From: Sulfurimonas sp.
GTDB taxonomy: Bacteria; Campylobacterota; Campylobacteria; Campylobacterales; Sulfurimonadaceae
Assembly (NCBI GenBank): GCA_027044845.1
Contig: JALUBM010000196.1
Coordinates: 1-20,654 of the forward strand
Reading direction: 5' to 3'
Length of the DNA stretch: 20,654 nt
The notes beneath the pieces are model-generated. The model was not told the origin of the DNA and did no database searches. It saw nothing but the letters and a program-made list of their open reading frames with translations. The position numbers and the translations under genes are program-made. Shown one piece after another: positions 14,004 to 20,206 of this stretch (positions within the stretch are counted from its first letter, which is position 1; each line of letters begins with the position of its first letter).

Positions 14004-14084
14004 ATGGAATGAGTAGTTAAGCTAGGCGAGAATGAGTATGAAGAGTTTAAAAAGAAGCTCTTTGAAGAACTGTTAAACGCATAA
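14004..14084 (+). pseudogene. Remnant small ORF with in-frame TGA
   Basis: The frame reads ATG GAA TGA and then continues as VVKLGENEYEEFKKKLFEE to a TAA at 14084. The post-TGA part has a clear helical, protein-like pattern but no start codon of its own. This suggests a short gene broken at codon 3, or the 3' tail of a lost gene. No ribosome site stands before the ATG. Confidence 0.35.
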
Positions 14085-14120
14085 TCTATATGCCGTTACT
14101 GATGTCAAGGAGATAAAGCT

Positions 14121-14417
14121 ATGAAAAAGTATATGATTGTGGATGAAAATGGTTCAATTTTACAAGATGATTTTGATACCAAAGATGATGCAGAATTTCA
14201 AAGTAAAGAGTGGGCTAATAGTGAAGAAAACTACATAGGTATTGATGAGCCTATCGATGAATCAGAAAAACAAACAATAGGAATTGATGATTTTTTTGTA
14301 GGAATTTTTACACTTAGTTGTTTTTTCTTTCCTTTGAGTGCTGTTACCGAAGCAGATAAATTAGTACAAAATGGATTGAAAAATATAGGGGATGCAAAAA
14401 AAAGAACAAGGAGATAA
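14121..14417 (+). CDS. Small protein with one hydrophobic segment, 98 aa
   Basis: The first 55 residues are acidic and soluble (MKKYMIVDENGSILQDDF), followed by a hydrophobic stretch at about 57-77 (DDFFVGIFTLSCFFFPLSAV) and a basic tail (KKRTRR). This suggests a single-pass membrane protein with its acidic part on one side. AAGGAGATAAAGC is an excellent ribosome site. The next gene starts two bases after its stop, so the two proteins are probably made together and may be partners. Confidence 0.65.
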   Translation: MKKYMIVDENGSILQDDFDTKDDAEFQSKEWANSEENYIGIDEPIDESEKQTIGIDDFFVGIFTLSCFFFPLSAVTEADKLVQNGLKNIGDAKKRTRR

Positions 14418-14419
14418 GA

Positions 14420-15352
14420 ATGTTTTTTGGATTAGGAAAAAAAGGCAAAACTAAAGCAATGGAAGATGAGTTCAAAAAAGTCATTGGCAACAGTGGTGGT
14501 GTAGCTGACGCTAAAGCATCAAACAGTGAAACACCAAAGGATGCAAAAAAACTAAAAGTAATTGTGGAATCTGGAAGTTTTATCATAAGAGATAACTCAA
14601 TCAAAGAAGAGCTTGGAGAAAGATTCTTTGCGGAGCTAAAAGGAAATTCACTGCATTTAACCTGCGGAGACGACTGTTCCTCGTTTTTATCTTCTGGTAG
14701 TCAAACGATTATTGGCAATAACAACACTATGAGTGGTGGCGGTATGAGTATTGTTCAGTCTGGCAACAGTGGGGTTCAAACTATCGGAAGACATAGCGGT
14801 TGCTCAATACAGAAAAGCAATGGTGTTGAGGTTCGCAACTATGGTGGCAAAAGAATAGAGATTAACACAACAAGAGATATTCCTATCTATGTCAACGGAA
14901 AGCTTGTCGAAAATGCAAATGATAGCTCAGGACACACGGAAGAAAATGACGAAAGTATCGAAAAATTTTCTCTTGATGGCTATTGCATATCTGATATTGT
15001 AATAGATGGCTCTGGAAGCATGATTGCGACAGATGAACACTCTTATTACAGTATGCCAGCATTAATTGTTAAAGGTAGCGGGGATATTATTTTTGAATAT
15101 CAAAAAAATAAAGGTGAGTTTGAAGGAATTGCTTGCTTTATTCAAGGCAGTGGAGGCATCGAGGTAAAAAATGTTGAAACAAAAAATCTTGAAGCTGAGA
15201 TACAGGGGAGTGGTGACATTCGCCTAATTAATGTAGGTGGAGACAAGGCAAACTTCTCCGTCATAGGAAGCGGTGATATTGTCGGCAGAAAAGTTGTGTT
15301 TGAAAATAAAACAAAAAACATTAAAGGTTCTGGCGATATTTCAGGAGTATAA
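14420..15352 (+). CDS. GSGDI-repeat beta-structured protein, DUF2807-like, 310 aa
   Basis: The C-terminal 120 residues hold six repeats of the type [IV]xGSGDI, at about residues 195, 217, 241, 261, 281 and 301, about 20 residues apart. That is one turn of a right-handed beta helix, as in the DUF2807 (GIN) family of putative adhesin heads. The middle (80-135) is rich in Gly, Ser and Asn (SGSQTIIGNNNTMSGGG), also beta-helix-like. Unlike most relatives it has no signal peptide: the start, MFFGLGKKGKTK, is basic. It is coupled to the single-helix protein upstream. Its role is unknown. Confidence 0.7.
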   Translation: MFFGLGKKGKTKAMEDEFKKVIGNSGGVADAKASNSETPKDAKKLKVIVESGSFIIRDNSIKEELGERFFAELKGNSLHLTCGDDCSSFLSSGSQTIIGNNNTMSGGGMSIVQSGNSGVQTIGRHSGCSIQKSNGVEVRNYGGKRIEINTTRDIPIYVNGKLVENANDSSGHTEENDESIEKFSLDGYCISDIVIDGSGSMIATDEHSYYSMPALIVKGSGDIIFEYQKNKGEFEGIACFIQGSGGIEVKNVETKNLEAEIQGSGDIRLINVGGDKANFSVIGSGDIVGRKVVFENKTKNIKGSGDISGV

Positions 15353-15401
15353 AAAAGTATCGTAAAAACAGCCAGAAAATGGGCTTATCTTAGGAGAAAA
15401 A

Positions 15402-15632
15402 ATGAGTAATACAACAGAACAAATACAAAAAGATACGAATGAGGATTTTGACTCTGGATATTTTTACAATTGTGACAAAACAGAAGTTCACGAGCTTCAT
15501 ATAAAAAATCCAAGTCAATACGACAAGAATGGGTCTTTTATTAAAGGTTCTGGTGTGAATTGCCTTATCTGCGGAGTAGAATGGGAAGATGATTTTGCTG
15601 TCGCAATGTGCCCTTGTCGTGATGAATATTAA
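15402..15632 (+). CDS. Putative zinc-binding protein, 76 aa
   Basis: Possible metal ligands are H31 and H33 (VHELH), CLIC (residues 54-57) and CPC near residue 70. This could form one zinc site, although the spacing fits no family I know. The stretch SFIKGSGVN echoes the last repeat of the preceding protein (IKGSGDI), and the DNA shares the 14 bases ATTAAAGGTTCTGG, so part may have arisen by local duplication. AGGAG lies six bases before the ATG. Confidence 0.6.
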   Translation: MSNTTEQIQKDTNEDFDSGYFYNCDKTEVHELHIKNPSQYDKNGSFIKGSGVNCLICGVEWEDDFAVAMCPCRDEY

Positions 15633-15664
15633 ATTAAAAAACACGCTAGAACTGAGGAGTTAAG

Positions 15665-15817
15665 ATGTGTATGTTTATGATGAAAAATAAAACAAAGAAA
15701 GTTAAACGCACTCCAGAGCAAAAAGCTAAAGCTATGAAATCATTAGTTAAGATATTCAATGAGAGTGAGTCTGGTAGTTCTCTAACTAAATTTATGCAAT
15801 ACGCAAGTAAATATTAA
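15665..15817 (+). CDS. Short basic protein, 50 aa
   Basis: This basic helical peptide has TKKVKRTPEQKAKAMKSLV in its first half and ends in MQYASKY. GAGGAG stands five bases before the ATG, one of the best ribosome sites in the window, which supports a real gene. No family is recognised. The basic N-terminal half could contact nucleic acid. It lies between two genes of the plus-strand operon, 32 bases after the zinc-binding gene. Confidence 0.6.
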   Translation: MCMFMMKNKTKKVKRTPEQKAKAMKSLVKIFNESESGSSLTKFMQYASKY

Positions 15818-15882
15818 ACCTACCGTTATTACAATGAGGCAAGATAGCCAAATCTTTGACTTGAAAAATTTATGGAGAGAAA

Positions 15883-16266
15883 ATGTTTAATAATTTAATG
15901 AGATACGAAGCAGTAGAAAAACTTGTTGCAAAAGATTTCTTTCGATACATGAGTGATGTTGGGTATAAATATAATACAAAATCACTACGAATAGACTATA
16001 AAAAGCTTTGGGAAAAGAGAAAGGATAAAAAACACCCAACTTTTTGTATATCTACTGTAAAAGATGGTTTTTTGGAAGATTTCTTACTTCTCCCTAAGAA
16101 GCGTCAAGAGCTACTTTCTTTAGTAATAAAGATTCAAGCTGAGGTTGAAGAAGAAGTGAAAATCGCTAAACAAAACCTAAAAAAAGCAAAACTAAAACAG
16201 ATGATGATTAGGCATAGTATTCAGTCTGGTGCATTTGATGATATTTCACTTGACGAACTACTGTAA
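15883..16266 (+). CDS. Hypothetical helical protein, 127 aa, possibly truncated
   Basis: Residues 1-75 are mixed (MFNNLMRYEAVEKLVAKDFF). Residues 76-115 form a long charged helix likely to be a coiled coil (EVEEEVKIAKQNLKKAKLK). It ends SGAFDDISLDELL. In the -1 frame the sequence is open from 16254 and reads as protein to 16502, so the original gene may have been longer and broken near its present stop. ATGGAGAG before the start is the ribosome site. The family is unknown. Confidence 0.6.
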   Translation: MFNNLMRYEAVEKLVAKDFFRYMSDVGYKYNTKSLRIDYKKLWEKRKDKKHPTFCISTVKDGFLEDFLLLPKKRQELLSLVIKIQAEVEEEVKIAKQNLKKAKLKQMMIRHSIQSGAFDDISLDELL

Positions 16267-16502
16267 CTGAGCTTGGATTAAAAGCTCAAGCAGGAGTTGC
16301 ACTTAAAAGTGATGGAGATAATAGTAAAATTGATAGAGTAAAGTTTATGGAGGCTCATACAAAAATGAACCCTCACTCTCTACAAGATGAGATACTTAAA
16401 TCATATATGAAAGAGAAAAACACAGTAAGTTATCCAAATATTGATTTAGATGATTTTCAAGAATATTTTCTTTTAAATCAAAAAGGGAAATTCAATGAAT
16501 AA
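16254..16502 (+). pseudogene. Open coding-like frame without clear start, overlapping two genes
   Basis: After a TGA at 16251 this frame is open to the TAA at 16502 and reads VTELGLKAQAGVALKSDGD, then MEAHTKMNPHSLQDEILKS, ending QKGKFNE. The composition is protein-like throughout, but the first ATG is at 16347 and has only a weak ribosome site. It could be the frameshifted tail of the gene at 15883, or a 51-residue gene from 16347. Its stop overlaps the ATG at 16495. A 6-bp hairpin (GAGCTT and AAGCTC) sits at 16269-16287. Confidence 0.4.
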
Positions 16503-16824
16503 TTTTACAGATGGATTAGAAGAAAAAATAACTAATAGTAAAAGAGATATATTAAAAAGAAGCAAAAATGATATTAAGCTAGTTCTATCAATAGCTGAAA
16601 AAGCGACAGATATGCAATCTTTTTTGAAGCAAATAGGTGACACTAAAAAAAGTGATACTAAAATCAGTATTTTTAATAATATAGTAAAAAGGGGAACTGT
16701 AGAAAAGTTTTATACGCACAACAAAATAGTATGGCAATACTTTAATGAACTTTATATAAAGAAAGATGCAGAATATTTAGAAGACCTCACTTTTTTTCAA
16801 TCAAGATTGAAAGATTTAAAATAG
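16495..16824 (+). CDS. Hypothetical helical protein, 109 aa
   Basis: This is a basic, mainly helical soluble protein starting MNNFTDGLEEKITNSKRDIL, with no recognised domain. AGGGA precedes the ATG, which overlaps the stop of the frame ending at 16502 (ATGAATAA). It is followed after 23 bases by the nuclease-like gene. The close spacing suggests the two may act together. Confidence 0.6.
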   Translation: MNNFTDGLEEKITNSKRDILKRSKNDIKLVLSIAEKATDMQSFLKQIGDTKKSDTKISIFNNIVKRGTVEKFYTHNKIVWQYFNELYIKKDAEYLEDLTFFQSRLKDLK

Positions 16825-16847
16825 ACTGCTACTGATAAGGCTTGCGA

Positions 16848-17492
16848 ATGAAAGAATTGACAGAAATACAAGAAACGCTAGATAGTGAACCAAAACTACA
16901 TAAATGGATATTGAAAACACTTGAAGAAGATTTTTATACAAAAGAGAGAGTGTGGGGAGAGCATATTATTACAAAGGATAGAGTTCAAGCTGATATAATA
17001 ATATTTCCAAAAAAGCATCTTGTGGATATGGGTTTTATAGAGGAGCATATAGTAATTGAAGTAAAACATATAAACAATTCGCTGTCAAAAAAAGGTTCGC
17101 AGTCATTTTATCAAGCCATAACATATAAAAATTCAGTTTTTAAAATAAAAAACAAAGACATAAGACCTGCCTTTTGCTTATTGTTTAGTGAATTATCATT
17201 TGAGGATAATTTTAAAAATATAAACAATAAAAACCACATAGACCTTACATCAAAATGGAGTGGATATATTGCTCTAGCATCTCATTTCCTAGTAGGAACT
17301 ATAAAAATAAAAGAGGTTGGCTTTATAGAAAAGTTGTTAAAAAAAGACAAGGTAATTGATATGATTTTTGACAGCAAAACATATTTTAGAAAAAGTTTAG
17401 TAGATGGCGGAATAAAAATCAAAAACCAATCTTTAATTAAAAGAAAAAATGCAGGAAATATTCAAAATGGAAGAAAAGCCCACAAAAACTGA
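16848..17492 (+). CDS. PD-(D/E)XK nuclease-like protein, 214 aa
   Basis: The layout fits a PD-(D/E)XK nuclease core: GEH (E38), DRVQADIII (D49), EEHIVIEVKH (E71 and K73 of the ExK motif) and FYQAITYKNS (Q89 on the following helix). This fold occurs in restriction enzymes, Holliday junction resolvases and defence nucleases. The C-terminal 60 residues are very basic and could bind DNA. The target cannot be told from sequence. I prefer ATG 16848 over a TTG two codons upstream, with AAGG nearby. The end overlaps the next gene by 26 bases. Confidence 0.65.
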   Translation: MKELTEIQETLDSEPKLHKWILKTLEEDFYTKERVWGEHIITKDRVQADIIIFPKKHLVDMGFIEEHIVIEVKHINNSLSKKGSQSFYQAITYKNSVFKIKNKDIRPAFCLLFSELSFEDNFKNINNKNHIDLTSKWSGYIALASHFLVGTIKIKEVGFIEKLLKKDKVIDMIFDSKTYFRKSLVDGGIKIKNQSLIKRKNAGNIQNGRKAHKN

Positions 17493-17957
17493 ACACTTTA
17501 AAAAACAAGGGAACAAATTGAAAAACTTTTTAAAAATACTATTAATTTCATTACTGCTAATTTCTTCTGCTAATGCAGGATTTTTTAAAAATATTGGCAA
17601 AGGTGCTGTTGCTTATGGGGCTTACAAAGTTGCAACAAGTAAAAAAACAAAAAAAATCGCAAAAACCATGTATGAGAAATACAAAAAAGAAAGCTTTCAC
17701 TTTCTCCAACCAAACACAGCATACAACAGAAAATTAACAGAAAAGTAGCATCAAAAGATGAGCTAGAAGCTATCAAAAAACCGTTGCAAGTAAAAAATAT
17801 AAAATATGATAAATTTAAAAGACCAAGCCAAAGATACATTGGCGAAAAAGCAGAAGTAGCTATAAATCCAGAAGTAAATAAAATCGTATCTATGAATCCG
17901 ACATCAACCAGAAAAGCCAAAAAATTAAAAGAGGTAGTAAAAAGTAATGAAAATTAA
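17467..17957 (+). pseudogene. Secreted toxin-like protein, split by a frameshift
   Basis: The first frame starts at ATG 17467 after GCAGGAAA. It has a basic start, a hydrophobic core (LKILLISLLLI) and an ANA-G cleavage site near residue 37, then GKGAVAYGAYKVATSKK. It stops at 17748. From about 17683 the -1 frame is the coding one: SPTKHSIQQKINRK, then GEKAEVAINPEVNKIVSMN, then PTSTRKAKKLKEVV, ending at 17957. One extra A in the six-A run (17683-17688) restores about 164 residues. The end resembles the tail of polymorphic ribonuclease toxins of the BECR type (NPxTxKIVxxxPTS). That is a pattern match from memory, not a proven function. Confidence 0.5.
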
Positions 17958-18183
17958 ACTTGCCAAAAAAGAAAGTGATTATATCCTTGAAAAAGTGCTC
18001 CAAAAAGAAAATTCAAATTTTATTGAAGCAGTAAAGAATAGGGAATTAAGCGAGGATGAGGCAAATGATATTAGAGACATCTGTTTAGAAAAACTTGATA
18101 CTATCGGCTATGATGAGAATTATGAATTAAATGACGATGGTGTTATTCTAAACGAGCTGATTGATAAGCTGTATATAGGCTGA
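17947..18183 (+). CDS. Acidic immunity-like protein, 78 aa
   Basis: This small acidic protein has the sequence LSEDEANDIRDICLEKLDTIG and then YDENYELNDDGVILNELIDK. The second stretch recalls small proteins (GFDxxYxxTxxGxxLExLID) found next to ribonuclease-type toxins. It overlaps the last 11 bases of the toxin-like frame, in the usual toxin-immunity order, with AGAGG about 15 bases upstream of the ATG. If the toxin is broken, this gene may be an orphan that still protects against related toxins. Confidence 0.6.
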   Translation: MKIKLAKKESDYILEKVLQKENSNFIEAVKNRELSEDEANDIRDICLEKLDTIGYDENYELNDDGVILNELIDKLYIG

Positions 18184-18204
18184 AATTGATATTAATAGCT
18201 GTTT

Positions 18205-18429
18205 ATGAGTGAAAGAACAATGAAAATTAGACTTAACAAAAAAGAATCAAACCACAAACAAAAAAGGACAAGTAAAACAATGGAAAAAACATACACAGTT
18301 GAATTAAAAGTCGGAGATAGCATTATATTTAACAGAGATGATGTCAAGAATAATGAAATTATGGATATATTACAAAAAAAACATCAAAAGCGAGGAGCTG
18401 TACCCAATGGCAATACTCGAAGATGTTAG
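18205..18429 (+). CDS. Hypothetical protein, 74 aa, with a duplicated immunity-gene start
   Basis: Residues 6-16 (MKIRLNKKESN) copy the start of the preceding immunity-like protein (MKIKLAKKESD), and the DNA matches too, suggesting a partial duplication. From the ATG at 18280 a second domain begins (MEKTYTVELKVGDSIIFNRD) that may be the real protein, with AAGGACAAG upstream. The C-terminal tail (GAVPNGNTRRC) looks random and overlaps the next gene by 23 bases. The function is unknown. Confidence 0.45.
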   Translation: MSERTMKIRLNKKESNHKQKRTSKTMEKTYTVELKVGDSIIFNRDDVKNNEIMDILQKKHQKRGAVPNGNTRRC

Positions 18430-18541
18430 AAAGCACAACGGTTCGGCATGCTGGTGTGGCACAAAGGGGTATGGATATAAGATTGCATTAAATACAGACG
18501 ATAATAAACATACAGACTATTATATATTGGGAAAGACGTGA
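18407..18541 (+). CDS. Hypothetical protein with CWCG motif, 44 aa
   Basis: The frame continues upstream to an ATG at 18338, but a GAGGAG nine bases before the ATG at 18407 (MAILEDVRKHNG) fixes the start. The core CWCGTKGYGYKIALNTDDNK has an ordered pattern of glycines and aromatics and could be a fragment of a larger fold. It is the last plus-strand gene and meets the gene at 18580 tail to tail with a 38-base gap. No strong terminator is seen. Confidence 0.45.
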   Translation: MAILEDVRKHNGSACWCGTKGYGYKIALNTDDNKHTDYYILGKT

Positions 18542-18579
18542 AGCAATTCTGCAAAAAAAACACAGCATCTGTCAAATGT

Positions 18580-19146
18580 TTATGGGAAAGTGTCAGCACA
18601 ATCTACATTTTTATTATAATTATCAATTTCTTCTTGAAGAAATTTCAAGAGTAGATTAACAATTTTAATAGAACTAAAACCATAGGCATGATTTTTCTGA
18701 GAAGAAGAAGCACCCTGTTCCATATCTGCCAAGAGAAAAAGATGTTTTTGCAAAAAGCCATAATATTTTTTGGCATCTGGTGATTTATAAACCAAAGCAA
18801 TTATAAAGGAGTTGATAGCGAATCTATGTTCTACAACGCTTTCTTGAAGGCGAACCCACGCTTTATTTGATATTACATTATGAACCAAAAAGCGCTGATT
18901 ATAAAACTTTGCTTTTTTTATAAGTTCTAAATCTTTTTTACTCTTCTTCTTTTTTGTAAATGTTTTTTTTAATTTTTCTCTAAAACTGACAGTACCGTTT
19001 CTAAACACAAAGAGCCTCTTTTTCAGACACTCCTCAATATGTTCAATAGGTTTGTCCTCTAATTTGTCATCGTCAAAATAAGCCATCGAGCCAGAAATAA
19101 AAAGACCTATGCAAATATTCTTATTAATTGTGATTTTTTCTTCCAT
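18580..19146 (-). CDS. Hypothetical protein, 188 aa
   Basis: This protein is not recognised. It begins MEEKITINKNICIGLFISGS, has a very basic stretch at about 58-75 (KLKKTFTKKKKSKKDLE), and continues with helical segments (FAINSFIIALVYK, IVNLLLKFLQEEID). There is no signal peptide. I place the start at ATG 19146, with AAGG ten bases upstream, rather than the TTG at 19155. It follows the gene at 19163-19576 closely, so both probably use the promoter at 19609-19638. Confidence 0.6.
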   Translation of the reverse strand: MEEKITINKNICIGLFISGSMAYFDDDKLEDKPIEHIEECLKKRLFVFRNGTVSFREKLKKTFTKKKKSKKDLELIKKAKFYNQRFLVHNVISNKAWVRLQESVVEHRFAINSFIIALVYKSPDAKKYYGFLQKHLFLLADMEQGASSSQKNHAYGFSSIKIVNLLLKFLQEEIDNYNKNVDCADTFP

Positions 19147-19162
19147 ATTTTTCAAACCTTAC

Positions 19163-19576
19163 CTATTTGCCTAACAACAATATATCTTTTCTGGAAACAA
19201 ATAGCTCATCCTCATTATTAAATCCGCGATTAGCACATAACCCAGCAAATTCTTGTTTGTTCATATTAATCTGTTTATAAAAATTAGGAGTAAGATACGC
19301 ATTATAATTTTCTCGCTTAACAAGATAATCGACAACAGAAAGAGCCCTGCTCCAAGACTCACCAGACAGAACTTGCAAATCAACAAGCTCATGATTTTTT
19401 ATAAAGTCCACATCCAAAGCCTCTGTTGTAATAAAAACGCCATGACGAACATTTGTACCAAAATCTTTTTTTTGTTCTTCTGAGGCTTCTGCAATACTCT
19501 TTAAGCACCCACAGCTTGCAAGATGTGGGTCTGCGCCAAAAGGTCTTGCTCTTAATCCGTAATAAAAATAATTCAT
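19163..19576 (-). CDS. Hypothetical protein, 137 aa
   Basis: The start, MNYFYYGLRARPFGADPHLA, faintly resembles short proteins of integrative elements that open with a YGLRxRP-type sequence and play unknown roles. I am not certain of a relationship. The rest is soluble and mixed, with SGESWSRALSVVDYLVKRE in the middle. It has a full cassette promoter and leader (AAAAGAAAAAGGAAG) upstream and is the first gene of a two-gene unit. Confidence 0.6.
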   Translation of the reverse strand: MNYFYYGLRARPFGADPHLASCGCLKSIAEASEEQKKDFGTNVRHGVFITTEALDVDFIKNHELVDLQVLSGESWSRALSVVDYLVKRENYNAYLTPNFYKQINMNKQEFAGLCANRGFNNEDELFVSRKDILLLGK

Positions 19577-19608
19577 AATACTACTTCCTTTTTCTTTTAA
19601 GATAATGT

Positions 19609-19663
19609 ATTATATCATAATATTTATAAAATTGTCAATAGAACCAGCTAATTCTATTGACAA
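19609..19663 (-). promoter_or_regulatory. Promoter with inverted repeat over the -35 (cassette copy 6)
   Basis: On the minus strand TTGACA (19633-19638), 18 bases, TGA-TATAAT (19609-19614), then CATTATCTTAAAAGAAAAAG. The -35 lies in one arm of a perfect 12-bp inverted repeat, TTGTCAATAGAA (19632-19643) and TTCTATTGACAA (19652-19663), with an 8-base centre. This could be an operator. The same TTGTCAATAGAA word recurs at the promoter at 20034-20063. Confidence 0.75.
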
Positions 19664-19789
19664 AACAAACAAAAGGCTAAAGAACTCCTTAAACCACCCT
19701 CTGTGTTTTTCTGCATTTTTAATATTGCATCATTTGCTAAAATTCTTATCAATAAGCTCCTCACTATTAACATTTTCACAAATTTGCAC
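19610..19789 (-). pseudogene. Possible decayed small gene
   Basis: A GTG at 19789 follows AAGGAATAATC and a degenerate cassette promoter (near 19810-19830). The frame reads VQICENVNSEELIDKNFSK to a TGA at 19730, then stays open as NAEKHRGWFKEFFSLLFVL until 19610, running into the next promoter. This may be a short gene of 19 codons or the remains of a longer one. Support is weak. Confidence 0.25.
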
Positions 19790-19884
19790 GATTATTCCTT
19801 TTTTATTTAAGGATATAGTATCATATTAAATGAAAAATAATTTAGCAGAAGTAAATTTGAGTTTTGCAGGAATTAAGTTGAGAT

Positions 19885-20027
19885 GAAAAATAACAATCCG
19901 ATAAGAGACAAATCTTAAAACCCCAAAAAAGACTAGGAGTTCTACAACCATCTTAAAAGTAAAAAAGATTACAAAAAGTTTTGTGGAAAACAGACTAAAT
20001 GTAAAACATAAATATTTGCCTCTTATC
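19885..20027 (-). ncRNA. Candidate structured RNA A, ends paired over 14 bp
   Basis: The promoter at 20034-20063 should start a minus-strand transcript at about 20027, exactly where GATAAGAGGCAAAT begins (20027-20014). About 100 bases later its partner ATTTGTCTCTTATC (19913-19900) can pair with it over 14 positions, with one G-U. The 3' side then runs into U-rich sequence. The interior contains smaller hairpins. No ribosome site or sensible frame starts within it. The direction and ends are inferred from the promoter. Confidence 0.4.
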
Positions 20028-20033
20028 AAAAAG

Positions 20034-20063
20034 ATTATACCAAAATAAAACTGGATTTGTCAA
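20034..20063 (-). promoter_or_regulatory. Strong promoter for RNA candidate A
   Basis: On the minus strand TTGACA (20058-20063), 18 bases, TATAAT (20034-20039): both hexamers are perfect consensus. The TTCTATTGACAAAT context matches that of the promoter at 19633. It lacks the A-rich leader and ribosome site of the gene promoters, which fits a non-coding product. It directly follows the end of RNA candidate B. Confidence 0.75.
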
Positions 20064-20069
20064 TAGAAG

Positions 20070-20200
20070 ATAAAAAGGTAGTTCTATTCTCTGCACGAAC
20101 AAAAGCTTCATTGACATATCCGTTTTTACACAAACGCTTCATTTGCAAAAACAAAAGCCCATTTGCTATACAGAGAATAGAACTACCTTTAGTTTCAAGA
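20070..20200 (-). ncRNA. Candidate structured RNA B, ends paired over 20 bp
   Basis: The promoter at 20207-20236 should start a minus-strand transcript near 20200. Ten bases on lies one arm of a perfect 20-bp inverted repeat (20171-20190), and the other arm is at 20074-20093, followed by TTTTTATC as a possible terminator. The 77-base interior holds near-repeats of AATGAAGCKTTTGT (two good copies, one poor) and small hairpins. It could be a stable regulatory RNA. The alternative is a small mobile repeat with terminal inverted repeats. Confidence 0.45.
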
Positions 20201-20206
20201 TATTAT

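Noticed and set aside
13961..14026. Integron attC site (GTTTAAC ... GTTAAGC)
   Set aside because: The outer boxes fit the consensus loosely, but the inner sequences do not pair, and the recombinase at 8110 shows no integron-integrase insertion.
17683..17689. Programmed -1 frameshift at A AAA AAG in the toxin-like gene
   Set aside because: The zero-frame codons are AAA AAA preceded by C, so the P-site tRNA cannot re-pair as in a standard slippery heptamer. No downstream structure is evident, so an indel or transcript slippage is more likely.
19826..20029. A 67-codon hydrophobic minus-strand frame
   Set aside because: Its TTG start lies at or upstream of the predicted transcription start at about 20027, it has no ribosome site, and the residues are what T-rich DNA gives by chance. 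The region is better explained as RNA candidate A.
20035..20142. A 35-codon minus-strand frame inside RNA candidate B starting MKRLCKNGYVNEAF
   Set aside because: There is no ribosome site, and it would cross the end of the inverted repeat and the next promoter. The protein-like look may come from the internal repeats.
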